Notes under the pieces: model-generated
Databases searched by the model: none
Seen by the model: only the letters and a program-made list of their open reading frames with translations
What the model was told of the DNA's origin: nothing
Part shown: positions 25,216 to 37,390 of the stretch, piece after piece
Position numbering within the stretch: the first letter of the stretch is position 1
How the letters are laid out: each line of letters opens with the position of its first letter
Translations under genes and position numbers: made by a program
NCBI RefSeq assembly: GCF_010015445.1
Contig: NC_053126.1
Coordinates: 17,376,169-17,440,168, forward strand
Direction: 5' to 3'
Source: Perca fluviatilis
Taxonomy: Eukaryota; Chordata; Actinopteri; Perciformes; Percidae
DNA: 64,000 nt

Positions 25216-26975
25216 GGGAGCATTCAAGGTCATACAGTTGGTATCTTTATATTTAAAAGGCAAAAGCCAGTGATAGAGTGCATTACATTTTGGATATTTT
25301 ATTGCAAAATACTGTACACTGATAACAAACTTGTTTCACGTTTGCCTTTTTGGCTTGAGAACAAGGTGGTTGAATTGTTGTCAGTGAGCAGCTGAGAAAG
25401 TGTGGGGAGTAGATGAGAAGAGGAGATTGGGTGAGTCTTGAAATGGGTTTTTGCTCCAAAACAGAGTATTGGTCATTTTGTGCTGTTGGAAAGAAATCTT
25501 GCTTTTGTCCCCTGAGAGACATTAACTATTTTGCTTCAAGGCATTAATTTTTAAATCTATTAAATATGCTTAAAATATTCTAAATGTACTGTACCTTGAT
25601 GGTAAAATAGGCCATATTAAAATAGTCTAGAGTTAATGTGTAAGGGCATTCTGCTGTAGTGGCCTCTCACTGATCGTGCTGGGAATAGATGATCCATGTC
25701 AACTCCAAGCAGCCTTGATTTACGCCTTCTTCATTTTCCCTCCAGTAATGGTCAACTGGTCCTCACGTCATCATTGGATGCTATTGAACATACCAGACCT
25801 GTTCATTGAGGTTATTGGATTATCTGGCACAACAATCTGCAGTAGGCATACGTTGTCCCTTTTCTTGCAGCAACGCTACTGTGACTTATCTGGGAGCAAA
25901 TTTATGAAATCTCGTTATCTTGTGCTTTGAAGTGAGGATCAATAGGTATTTATCCTTTGTTTTATTCATATAGGTGGGATGTGAAAATTGACTCATTGTG
26001 CCTTTTTTCAAAATTCTTTATCAATTCTTTATCTATCGATATATACTAAATAATATATATTATATTATATTATATATATTGTTGTTTTTTGTTTAGTGAA
26101 TCAATGCAACAATTGCTGCATCATGAACATCCAACAAATTTATGTAACTGCATTCACCTACAATAAAGTTGGGATCCAAAAGGTCAGCTGGAAATGGGAC
26201 AAAGCCCAAAGGAGTTCTCTTAAGGGGCAGCTGAATTTAATACACATTCCATCCATCACTTTTTATCATCTAATTAGTCCTTTGTGTGGCAGCCTGGTCA
26301 ACATCGGAGGGAAGCAGAATTATTGATCAAGTAAAGGATAGTATCTATCTTTTCACCTCAGCATCGACACTCCAGCCATTTGAAAACAGATAAGACAATA
26401 TAGCCACATCACAGTGCGATGAAATCATGATTGCCATTCAAAAAAGAGACCATTTGTTTGTTTTCCTTGTTTGGGCCACCGACTAATAGACTTGTTGATC
26501 TTGCATTGCGACTACTGGGATAATAAACACCACAACTGGAGAAAAATAAGCAATCTGCATTTAGAATCATAATGTGAAATATAATACTGTAGTTTTTCTC
26601 ATTGAAATTGCATAACACATGTCACACATGACATGTAAGACCCTTAGAAAGGTATAATGTGCAATTTTAGTTCAGACCATCCCATAAAACGTTTATAAAC
26701 AATCAACTGAAAGTGAAAGTACCACACATTGTTAGTTCTGAGGCCATCCCTTTCTTCACAAACATAAAGAAGTTATAATGCAAATCAAGGCCAAATCACG
26801 TGTTTTGACTCCATAAATGGGTAAGACTGTTAATTATAATTATTAATATTAACAATCTATGGTTAGACCCTAATGTTCACAGCCCAGACTAGCAGCTAGC
26901 TTCTACACACCTAATAGCCCGTATGAGCTAATTAGATGTATTAATTTAGCCAGTGTCCTACATACATTGTCCTAC
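25216..26975. other. Intergenic, nothing recognised
   Basis: AT-rich sequence, including a TA-rich tract at 26036-26081. No coding domains are visible. Confidence 0.4.
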
Positions 26976-26979
26976 AGAA

Positions 26980-27330
26980 GAGGTGGGCAATTCATTTTCC
27001 CAAGGGGCCACATTAGAATCAGGGACTGTTGTGGAGTGCCGGACCAATAGGCTAAACTCAATTCTGCTCAATATGAATTTTATGTCAAGCGGCACGTTCT
27101 CAAACGTCTCCTTTTTTTTTCTCTGGGCATATTAGCGCAGAGTCCACCAAACACGCTTTAACAAACTCCCCTTCAGAAAATGGCTTACTGTTTTTGTGGG
27201 ATATCACAAAGCTGGTCTTGACTGCTGCATCCCTGGATGCCTTGTTGCTTTTGCAGCGTAACTTGCAAAGCTTCAGATGATTTACGTCCATGCTAATGTC
27301 TCCCGCTCAGTTCGCCGCTCGCCGACACAT
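26980..27330 (-). mobile_element. Truncated hAT (Charlie-like) element
   Basis: The end CAGAAGAGGTGGGCAATTCA (from 26976) resembles CAG-GGTGGGCAA termini of Charlie-type hAT elements. The interior encodes a transposase fragment on the minus strand. The other terminus was not found, and the element appears cut off by the next repeat at about 27371. Confidence 0.55.
27104..27291 (-). pseudogene. hAT transposase fragment (GTF2IRD2/ZBED-like type)
   Basis: An open frame of 62 codons reads SNKASRDAAVKTSFVISHK, then KPFSEGEFVKACLVD, then LICPEKKK. This matches the region between the BED finger and catalytic domain of hAT transposases related to the C-terminal part of human GTF2IRD2, as I recall it. 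It is truncated on both sides and cannot be functional. ATG-like start at 27291 is internal to the family protein. Confidence 0.7.
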
Positions 27331-27370
27331 CCATGGGTCAGACACATGGATGTATTAAGAGAACGGTCCG

Positions 27371-28144
27371 ACCATAAACAGTATATAGACCTTTTCAATG
27401 GAATTGTTTACATCTGTGAAAAGGTCTATAAATGACACATTGCAGTTCTTCTTCTACTTCTTTTTAATTGCAACTTGCAACCAGAGAAGAAGAAGCACAA
27501 AAAAAGAATGCTGGTGCGTTACAGTCAAGGGGTTTCAGAAATCGAACCTCCTATGGCGCCATTTTGATGCTACAAAGCCATCACATCCCATTAGCATTCC
27601 ACTGAGTAGCATTCATTTTGACGTCACTTAACAGTGAATAACTTTACATCTGAAGCGTTTAAAGACTCTATTTGTCTATTGTTTAGTTCTAAATAAACAT
27701 GACAATGTATAAAAGGCTCCATTACCTTGTATCTCACGTTATGGCTCTGTAGCAGACATTTTTGTAAAAATAGGCTAACGATTGTGTCACATAGTAGAGG
27801 AATTACCGTATAGTACAGGATAAGCTTGCAGGCAGTTTCGACTTACATGAGCTGTTTAGGTTTAATTACTAATGTTAACTAGCATTTTAGTTAGCAATAA
27901 TTAGCCTGTGCCCATGTTATCTCCTTACATATACCTACACTCTCCGTCTCTGTAAGATTGGGAATGATTGAGATTTCTCTTGGCACAGCTACCAGAAGAC
28001 TTACAACTTTCAGACACGTTGCTCACGTCACATTTACGTTGTCTCTCTCAGTTGGAGGCTGCGCAGTAAAGTGCTTCTAATAGCCTTCACTGGTCTTCGT
28101 CCAGAGCAACGGGGTCTATTGGTCCATTATATACTGTCTATGAT
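27371..28144. mobile_element. Non-autonomous DNA element with ACAGTATAT ends
   Basis: ACCATAAACAGTATAT at 27371-27386 and its inverse at 28129-28144 match at 14 of 16 bases. A perfect 14-bp hairpin sits at the left end (27384-27430). No ORF with a domain is present and no target duplication was resolved. Confidence 0.5.
27384..27430. repeat. Terminal hairpin, perfect 14-bp arms
   Basis: TATAGACCTTTTCA (27384-27397) and TGAAAAGGTCTATA (27417-27430) are exact reverse complements around a 19-base loop. Confidence 0.85.
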
Positions 28145-28149
28145 TACAG

Positions 28150-30290
28150 TCTGTGGTCTGGTGCAGAGTGATATAGCTCGTCTGGTGTAGTCATTCCGGG
28201 CGCGATTTTTTTTCTTCCTTTCGTTTTTTTTTTATTCAGTAACGGATGGGATTTGTAATGTAGCAAAATACAATACTTCACTCAAAACGTAATCAAGTAC
28301 ATTTTGATATTTGTAATTACTTTTTTATACAGTCTAAGTGTAACATCTGGAAAAAACCCTTGAAGAAACAGTATTAGATAGGAGAATTTACCTTTCACTA
28401 CTCATCAGTTTTTAATTTGAGGAAAGCAAAAACTGAACTAAAGGTCAGTTAAAGTCCATCTGCAGCTGTTTTTCTGCTAAAAAAAAGACTTGTAATTTGA
28501 TGTTAATTTTTTTTAATTCATATAATTCATCATTTTGCCACAACATATAGGTGGATGCTCATAAAACTAAGTTAGAGATGAAACATGAAATGGATGAGTG
28601 GTTATCATGAATATTTTCCTAATGATTCTAACCTGACGTGCCAGATGGTTTGTTACATAGAACCATATAAGAAGCAGATATTGAAGCCTGACAAGATGGA
28701 TTTTCATGTGATATGTGATGCAATGTAACAATGCTTCCTCCTTAACAATAGACAGAAAATTCCCTCTGTAGACGGCGTGACATGATAAGACATGCAAAGC
28801 TGGCAACCAATTCGAAGGTCCAACAGGTGTATCCCTTTAGAGGATTTAAAGTTTGTGGCTGAAACTGCATCTCTTTTACAAACAAGATATATATATATAC
28901 CTAGCATTTGGTGGTTCTCATATGTCGACACAATGGCCACACAAATGACTGATGAATATGAGCTGTCTGTGTGCTATCCTAACTTGACCTCCTCTATCTA
29001 GTAAATAATTGGCGGAGGTGCAAGGGATAAATGCATGCCGAGGGACACAAATGATGTGTCCTCCAAATTCAGCCAAAAAAGGCTGCCATTGTTAACCACT
29101 TTTGGAGTAGCCTTTGAAATGGGACAAGCTTTGTAGACCCGTTTTGATGTATTTGGTTTTGCAAATGCGAATCATGACGGATCCTGATTGGGACACGGCT
29201 ACAACCATCTCCACTGAGATCTGTAATGTAAGAACAAACAAATCAATACCATCAATCCCAGCATCAATTAGTCACCCTGACAGTTGACCCTGCTGAGCCG
29301 CGCTAGCAAGTTAGGCAATTCAAAAACAGCATTCTAGCAATAATAATAGGCTAAAGTGACAGATAACCTATCTAGTTTCAAACAGCCCACTTAGTAATGC
29401 AGGAGTTATTGCAGCTATGCAACAATTACAACAAGAGGACAGTGTACAGTGTAACTATTCAGTGTGAGTGTTGGAGTATGTGCATTTTCTGCAAAACCGT
29501 GCTAATCAAACAGATTTATCTATTGCATGATCAGAGCATTCATCAGGGTAAGAGTGTGTGTGAAGAATGACCAATAAAGATCAGTTCGCACATCGGGGGC
29601 AAAAATTCACACACACTTTTTTTCATTTACAAAATGATCTCATCAGTGCAAATGACCATCGCTATAAATCACAATAATGTGAAATTGTACATTGCACAGG
29701 AACAAGCTTAATCGCTTATTAAATCAATAGCTGTCTGCTCCAACAATTAGCCATAATTTGTTATTACTTTAAATGCCTCTCTTTCTCCCTGTTTGGGTCT
29801 CTGTTTCTCTGTAACCGGATTCCACTACATCCACATTCAACAGCATATCATAAATGGGTTAGATTTGGATCCTTACATATTAATTTGCTCAAATATGTCT
29901 CAAATTTGTCAAGGCAAAATATTTTTGTCAAAAGCTGCAATATTAAATCTGCTAAATCAAGACAATAAAAAAACAAACAAATCAGCATTATGTCTGAATC
30001 CACTTTCCTGCCAAACTCTGCCATTGTTTAAGAGTACCAACGCAGGCATTGCATCTTTTTACTTATTAGTTATTTCAGTACAGGAACAAATGTTACAACT
30101 CTAAAGCCAGTTGGTAAAAATGTATTACGGTTACTCCTCTCCCTTGATTTTTGTACTAATTTCTTTTTTGGTGATCACACCAAAAATCAATCAATAGGAC
30201 TTTTGCACTTGAGTCTCTTGATTGAATTAAGGTGCATCCAATTCCCCAATGTCCTATGGGACATGACAGATGAATAAAAAGATCTCTTCA
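28150..30290. other. Intergenic, nothing recognised
   Basis: A stretch at 28235-28330 with AAGTACATTTTGATATTTGT resembles a dispersed teleost repeat but is too short to place. Otherwise no coding or repeat structure is seen. Confidence 0.35.
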
Positions 30291-30569
30291 TGTGTCAGAA
30301 ACCTTTAGATCGGGCCGTCATTTCGGGTTCCAATAGGATGAAACCCAGCCTGATCTGCCGATGATTTGATTTTGCCCTGCAGCTCAGGCTGGAACCTGTA
30401 CATTTGTCTATCCTGCTTCCGTTAAACAACCTGCAGGGACCAATCACAAACTGGTGTGCTATTGGCGGGTTTAACACAATGACGACGGCAAGCAGCTTTT
30501 TGTTTACATTCAACATGGCGGTAACCGAAGCGCAGCAATCTGTTGATGCCACTGTCGCTGCTGTTTTAA

Positions 30570-32538
30570 AGGGGTGATAGAATGATTATATAGGGTATTT
30601 CACACTGTTCCTTATGGTCTCCTAATGGGGTATGTAACATTGGTTGGGCTGAAAATGGCCTGGTTGATATTTTATGGGCCCTTATGCATCCCTGTGTTTT
30701 GGCCCTATTTGTAACAAGAGCTTTTCTTCCAAATATGGTATGGTCATGAATATTTAGATGTAGCGCGCTGTGATTGGTTGAGCGACTTGCCCGCCAGACA
30801 TTAGAGACGGCGTTGATTGGTTGGCAAATCCCCAATACACATACATTAGAGAAGCGACAGAATCTCATATTCCAGACACTGCAATGTTTCATTACCAAAT
30901 TCACTTCTGAGACTTTTTAAGCGAGAAATCAACTATATAAAGCTCAAATATGGGCCGTTTACAAAAATTGATGGCTAATTGCAAATTTGGTAAGACGTGT
31001 CGGACTTTAGGAGCTCCACACAGTCTGACGAAAGCGGCAGCCTGCTGGGCTCCATACCCAGGTCAAAGTCACTTTGACCTGTGCTGGATACTGCACTACG
31101 GGCTCCGGCGGCCAGCTGCCGGCATAACTATATCTATAAATAATACATTTACGGTTTTGAATGTCCCAATGTCTTATAAAGCTAACCGTTGTGTCCGATT
31201 TGATTTTAAGGCATTTTTATGAACGCAAGGCGTCTTTGTAGGACAAGCAGCTGCTTGCTATATGTCCCATTCATTACAATGGGGAAATACCGCAGCTAGC
31301 TATCTACACTTTCGCCATAACTAAATTATATTTATGTTTGAATTTCGTCACGCCACTTATACAACACATTCCCCAATGTCTTATAAAGCTAACCGTTGTG
31401 TCTGATTTGATTTTAAGGCATTTTTATGAACGCATAAAGGCGTCTTTGTAGGAACGAACAGCTGCTTGCTATATGTCCCATTCATTACAATGGGGAAATA
31501 CCGCAACTAGCTAGCTACATTGTCGCCATAACTAAATTATATTTACAGTTTGAATTTCGTCACGCCACTTATACAACATCATTCCCCAATGTCTTATAAA
31601 GCTAACCGTTGTGTCCGATTTGATTTTAAGGCATTTTTATGAACGCAAGGCGTCTTTGTAGGACGAACAGCTGCTTGCTATATGTCCCATTCATTACAAT
31701 GGGGAAATACCGCAGCTTGCTCACTTTCGCATAACTAAAGTATATTTACAGTTTGAATTTCGTCACGGCATGAATATTACAGGTTCCTCAAGGTCTTACA
31801 AAGCTTAGCTAACACTTGTCCGATTTCGGATTTCAATTGAATGTATTTTTGTGAATGTCAGAGTTAGGAGGAGGCTAGCTAGCTCTCATTGATGGACTCC
31901 ATCTCACCACGGATCTATCAATGAGACTCGCTGACAAGAGGCGTTTATTTCCCCGATTGTTTGTTTAAATAACTCAACACACATACCCATTAAAAGATTA
32001 ACTGGAACCTGCGGGCTGCGGTAAAAGACTCGCGGCGTAATAAGCTTCGCTGACACTGCGGTCAGGGCGCGATGTAGCAACCGGCAGCCGCACCAACACC
32101 GGCACTAAACTCCGACACACAGTCGGAGAAAATTTCTGTAATAGCCATCCATTTTTTCGTAAAGCGGCCCATATTCGAGCTTTATATGGTTGATTTCTCA
32201 CATAAAAAAGTTTCAGAAGTGAATTTTGTAATGGAATAGCAGAGATCTGCGTGAACTAGCTAGATTCAGAAGACTACCTGATCTCAGGTCAGTTGTGTAG
32301 CCTATGTAAATGTTGGGGCGTGACTGTTCTCTTAAGGTTCCGGATTTTGAGACGCTTACGCAAGCAACTCAGCTTTGTTGGGATTCGCCCGTTTTCAGAG
32401 GCAGTTTCAAAATATGAGATTTTCATAGTAAAGGGGTGTCAGTGGGATTTTGAGCTTCTATGTATGTCCTATTTACCCACCAAACTGTCGTTATTCAACT
32501 ATGACAGGGTAAAATCGGTTTTGCATTCTATCACCCCT
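30570..32538. mobile_element. TTAA-specific (Kolobok- or piggyBac-like) non-autonomous element
   Basis: The ends are perfect inverted copies, AGGGGTGATAGAATG at 30570 and CATTCTATCACCCCT to 32538. TTAA flanks it at 30566-30569 and 32539-32542. The interior contains a tandem array (31166-31860) and no recognisable transposase. Ends starting with AGGGG favour Kolobok over piggyBac, whose ends start with CC, but this is from memory. Confidence 0.75.
31166..31860 (+). repeat. Tandem array, about 3.3 copies of a 207-213 bp unit
   Basis: Copies begin with CCAATGTCTTATAAAGCTAA at 31166, 31373 and 31586, and a diverged partial copy starts at about 31787 (AAGGTCTTACAAAGC). Each full unit contains GCATTTTTATGAACGCA, CCCATTCATTACAATGGGGA and GAATTTCGTCACG. 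Copies 1-3 are very similar, implying recent duplication or homogenisation. Confidence 0.9.
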
Positions 32539-32879
32539 TTAAAAGATTCCAAAGGCAAGTTTTCTCTGAAAATGGAAAAGAAACTTGCCCTGGAACAATT
32601 CCTACAAAAGAAGGATGTGTTTGGCTTCACTTGGTAAAAGCCTAATTTACCAGTTACCCCCGCGGGTGGCCAAAAGCATGGATCTCAGCTACGTCACCCG
32701 GATCTTTGGTCTGATTGGTTGAAGGACTATCCAATTGCGTACAGTCATTTGAACTATGCCCGTTGATCACGCCTCTTGTGCAGTAGAAAATACAGAGCAG
32801 ACTCCCCAGACTAATGTTCAATCTTAAAAGATTGAGCTTGGTCTGGTGATAGCCAGACTAGCTGATGACCCAAGCATAC

Positions 32880-35800
32880 TGCTAAATTCAGGGTTGTAGC
32901 CTGGAGTTATGGGCTCAAAATACTGAGTGTAACTCTAGTCTGCCTCCATTTTATTCCCATTCCTTCACTGCCATTACTCATTGCTCACTACATTGTTTGA
33001 AACAATAACAGAACAATAACTGACTTGACCATCATAGCGAAACCTTTACTAGACTTCTGTTAAAAATCTATCAAGAGAAGACACACTGAAGGAGTCTGAA
33101 AAGTTACATGAATTGTATTATCTTTTGCTCCAGATAATTTCTCCACACAATGTATACAAGCATAAAGTATTGTATTTCTGGGACACAAAAGCAATTTTAG
33201 TTAAGACACACTAATTAATCCATTAGCCAACCCTTTCTTTCACTGTTGTCATCCAACCAAATTCTTATCAAACTGTACAGTACACACCCAGGGTGCACAG
33301 CTGCAGGGTGGCACACATATTTGCACATTGTGTTTGTGTTTATACATCCCAGGTTTTCTTTATATGCATGGCCCCATGATTTAGGTCTCTGCATGGAATT
33401 GATATCTTTTCTTGGCCCATCTTGTTGTTCAGCTTACCTCCACATGTGCATTAACCAGATTTCTGATTATATTTGGTATGCTACTGGAAACAAAATGCTT
33501 TCTTCAGAGGTGTGTGTGTGATCCAAATGCATTTGCCAGGCTTAGAAATAAAGCATGACATTTTCACATCCCTCATTGGGCAGGCTGAACGTAAAAGTGG
33601 TTAGTCGCAATAAATGTGGCATTCCTGTTTGGTGTTTCTATAGGCATTCATTCTTTTCTCAGTAGTTTCAAATGATTTGCTCCACACTGTTGTTCTCTAT
33701 TAATATATGTGACTAAAACAACCTATAACATATTTTAACAATCCTACTAATGGTCCAATACTGTATAAGAAATCTTTATTTATCCAATCTTTCTGCTCAG
33801 AAATTCTTCAAAGACATTCATGAGGAAAATGCCTTCAAGTATCACTCGAGGCATTTTCCTCATGAATTTTGTTATCTTCATTAAATGCAGACAACAAGAC
33901 TGTAGGCTCATACTGAACCTTATCCAGCACTAAACAGTGTCGAGAGCCCAGGCTCATCCATGCTTCTTTACTTGATATAATTCTTCATAAGAATGTAACA
34001 TTATTGTAACTTTATAGTACATGACTCTTTCAGAGGTTGACATTTGTTTTTTTGTATTACTTAGTGTTTAGATTTAACTACATTTCAAGAGAAATTTGCT
34101 TGTTTTTGTACCGTCCCTTTCGTCGTTGTTTGGGGTTCCTCAGTAGGGGAAATTAACTGATAGAGGGACAGTCACATCCTCTGTCTAATTGTAGTGTGGT
34201 AAACCATCTCTGCTGTCAGCCCCAGGGGAATGACAGGGAAAGTGCTCTGACTTAAATTACTCTGAGCACTGTAACAGACCAGACGGCTGTACCTGCCAAA
34301 ATCTCCCCACATTGGCCCGTTCATTTCAGCTCCACCAGAAAGGCTCAGACTGTGGCAGAGTTCACAATCAGGTCATTTGATATTAGACAACCCTAATCTC
34401 AAGGTGGTGCAGCAGCTCTTGAGCTGTAACTATATTGAGAAAGTGCTAGGGGCCTGATGTACACTATTTTGCATTGACAGCACAGGAACTTCATGTGTGG
34501 CTTGTTCTTCGAAATGTGGACAGGAATTGCTTTAAAGTCTTTAGGTCATCATTTTATTGACATTTACAAATTATTTCTTAAAGGTTTACAAATCATTTGG
34601 TAATCATTAACAGCTAATAATATAAATGACAGCATTGCTAATAATAAGTCAACAATTTAATTACAATTGTATTGTTTGTTAACAGTAAATAAACTACTAT
34701 TGTTTAATTAACTATCAATTTACAATTCATTAGTGACGGTAATTATAAGTTACCAAGATAAAGTAGACTCAGTGCTGCAGTCTACTCTAAAGCTTGCGAG
34801 ATGATATTTTTAACAAACTAGATGCCTCAACAAATAATTCTGCCTGAACGGTGAGTGTATTGTCAGGATTGATGATCATAATTGAATTGGAACTGCAGAT
34901 AATATTGTGTAGCTGAGACACATTTTTAATTCTGGGTATAAATGTAATATGGATAATTCATACCTGAATACAATCTAGACACAAGGCGAATGTTAATGCG
35001 AGATTCAAAGAGGCCCCTGTGCTTGTATGGCTCACAGCTTCGTCCTGAACACGGAGCGTGTGCTAGACTGTAACTGCAGTGGTTAGCTTGTGTCACATTT
35101 ACTGAAACAATGACATAGGAGAGTCATTTCTAACTTCCTTTATCTTAAATCCTGTTAAAACATTTAAACCTGTTGTTCAATTTGATATGGGCCTTTTCAC
35201 ACAACCATTGCATTATTTTCTTCACAAAGCAGCTGCCATGACTTAAACTAAACTTTAATGAACTAAATTCTTCATGAATGACTTCTTGTTTGTAAATGTA
35301 AATAGACACAATCTGAGCACTTAGCTTCTGTGGGACCAGAAAATGTCTGAGCGATTTATGAATGGTTCAGATAACAAACACAACAAAGGGAAGATAAAAC
35401 GGGTCAATGTATTTCCTCTTGTGCTCTGATAATAATTTATTGTCAGCACTAAGTAGTGCCAGCCATCTTAATGCCACTTCACTTTTGTGTGTTGTTAACA
35501 CTGACACGTTCCTCTGCAACTGCTCCACAGCCAGTGTCTGAGCATGCTCAGAAATCACTGACAGGGTGACTCTTAGACAGGTAGGAAGTCTGATAATAGT
35601 GAGCATTTACAAACGGGGCAATTCGCTGTTAGAGAGCTCTCCACTTCTCTGAGTGGCATTATACGAATACAACAATTTCAACAAACCCATTGAGCTCTCC
35701 CACGCTCTCTTGAATGCCAAACACCCAGTAAGCATTGTGCTCCAAACACTTGTCCAGGCTTTCCTCCCCCTCACCCAATCACCTGCATTGCTTGTATACA

Positions 35801-36164
35801 AGTTGAGTTTGCCAATAACATTATATTACATATTGGTTGGGACATAACATTGGAAATAATATCAGAATTGACAAATCCTTACAAAATCTGGATCAGGTTT
35901 TCACTCAAGAAGATAAAACTGAATTTCCTCTCGGGATTGTTGATGTCAGGTTCTTCTGCTACAAGCCATGAGAGCATCATGCAGGGTTATTTGACAAAAA
36001 TGTTATTATTTCTGTTAACCTGCAATATGTGAATTATAAACACACCGTTGACATAACACCTTCTAAGTTGAAATGGCAAACTTGTTAGTTGTTTAGTTAC
36101 ACATCCAGCAGTTATGGAGCAACATTATCATCCATGAGTCCATGGAGTCGTGTTTCTGGCCCCC
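32880..36164. other. Intergenic, mostly nothing recognised
   Basis: AT-rich sequence without coding domains. The one notable structure is the hairpin at 33816-33867, listed separately. Confidence 0.4.
33816..33867. repeat. Perfect 19-bp hairpin with 14-base loop
   Basis: ATTCATGAGGAAAATGCCT at 33816-33834 pairs exactly with 33849-33867. Weak pairing may continue below the stem (CAAAG with AACAAAA). The size suits a miRNA precursor or a small palindromic element. There is no proof of transcription. Confidence 0.75.
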
Positions 36165-36178
36165 TGATGAATGCAAGT

Positions 36179-36515
36179 GACTGATATTCACTCTATTTTA
36201 GCTCTGTTTTGGTCTCTACCAACTCCTGAGGGAAACATATTGATCTTTAGCTGCAAAATGCTCCACTGTGTTCACCAGTTAGTTGCTAACTGTGTCTGTT
36301 TGCCATTTGGTGCTGAGCAGGTACAATTGGATTTTAGAGCTTTTTCGCTAAAAACAGCTGCCTGCTGCGGCCGTAAACGACACTATGAGAGCAGTCAGAA
36401 AACAGTTAAGTTGCTGTCCAGAAAGCTACACAATGAGCTGAAACTTGTCATAGAGCTCTGTAATGCCGAGGGGAGATTCAGTTTAAGTGACCCCTTTCAC
36501 ATTGTAGACTAGACA
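36179..36515 (-). repeat. Interspersed repeat, copy B (inverted relative to 22618-22990)
   Basis: The minus strand begins ACAATGTGAAAGGGGTCACT and runs through CAGTTAGCAACTAACTGGTG to CTCAGGAGTTGGTAGAGACC, the same block order as copy A. A 113-codon ORF on the plus strand is a by-product of the repeat. Confidence 0.75.
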
Positions 36516-36635
36516 CATTGTTTTCAAAAATATAAGTTAAGTATATATAAGTTAAGTTTGGACAACACCTGCAAAAATTGTTGACTGTACTGTATGTTAG
36601 CTAAGTCAGCGATGAGAATATAATTTAAAATTAAA

Positions 36636-36770
36636 ATAAAAAAAAAAAAACCTATAATTTTTTGTTAGGTGGAAAAAAAACAAAAAAAAAAAAAACAAAA
36701 AAAAAAAAACCGGGGACGCTTTTGTTTTTTTTTATATTTTTTTAAACAAAAAAAAAAAAGAAAAAAAAAA

Positions 36771-36802
<32 letters not shown>

Positions 36803-37262
36803 CAAAACAACCCCCCCCCCCCCATAAAAATAAAAAAAAAAAAATGTGAAAAGTTCAAAAGGCCTTTTTTTAAAATTGGAGTGATGTATTTTTAGGGGGT
36901 GGGGCGAATAAAACCACACTCCTTTAGTTTTTTTTAAAAAAAATTATAAAAAAAAAATAAAACAAAAAACAAAAAAAAAAAAAGGAAAAAGAGGGGGGGG
37001 AAATTAAATAAATTTACTTAAAATTAAAAAAAAAAAAAAAAAAAAAAACAAAAAAAAAAACCACACCCCCCCCCCCCCCCCTGCTGCCCTTTTTGTGTTT
37101 GCGTCCGGGGTTTTGCCTCGGGTTTTTTGGTTAGTTTTTTTTTATTTTTTTAATTTTTTGGGGGTTGAAGCCAAAATCCCCCGGGGGGTTTTTCCCCAAA
37201 AAAAAAAAAAAAAAAAAAAAAAAAAACAAAAAAATTTTTCCTCCCCCCCCCCCCCCCAAAAA

Positions 37263-37303
<41 letters not shown>

Positions 37304-37322
37304 TTTTGTTTTTTTAGGTTCC

Positions 37323-37388
<66 letters not shown>

Positions 37389-37390
37389 GG
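36636..37390. repeat. Homopolymer-rich block, probable assembly artefact
   Basis: The block is made almost wholly of A, C, G and T runs. Extremes are C39 at 37265-37303 and T62 at 37326-37387, with A runs over 20 and several C or G runs over 10. Both flanks return abruptly to ordinary complex sequence. Long open frames here encode only Phe, Lys, Pro or Gly runs and are meaningless. Confidence 0.85.

Larger units (their letters stand above)
30515..32637 (+). pseudogene. Short RecQ-helicase-like ORF interrupted by a transposon
   Basis: The ORF starts at ATG 30515 (MAVTEAQQSVDATVAAVL) and continues after the insertion with KDSKGKFSLKMEKKLALEQF and LQKKDVFGFTW, stopping at 32635-32637. LxxEQxxALExFLxxKDVF is how RecQ-like helicases begin, just before the Walker A loop. 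Here the Walker A segment is replaced by FTW and a stop, so the ORF was already truncated before the insertion. Codon phase is exact across one TTAA copy. No helicase activity is expected. Confidence 0.5.
30296..32862 (+). mobile_element. Older DNA element carrying a helicase-like ORF, split by a TTAA element
   Basis: The two parts, about 30296-30569 and 32543-32862, read continuously when the TTAA-flanked insertion is ignored. The right part ends with a hairpin at 32806-32846 (CCAGACTAATGTTCAATCTT paired with AAGATTGAGCTTGGTCTGG). The left terminus is not clear. The element encodes a 50-codon ORF resembling the start of a RecQ-like helicase, which suggests a deletion derivative of a helicase-bearing transposon, perhaps Academ-like. 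That assignment is inference. Confidence 0.5.

Noticed and set aside
31166..31860. Tandem array as a multi-copy small RNA gene
   Set aside because: No pol III A or B boxes, snRNA promoter or conserved RNA fold was recognised. It is simply a tandem duplication within a transposon.
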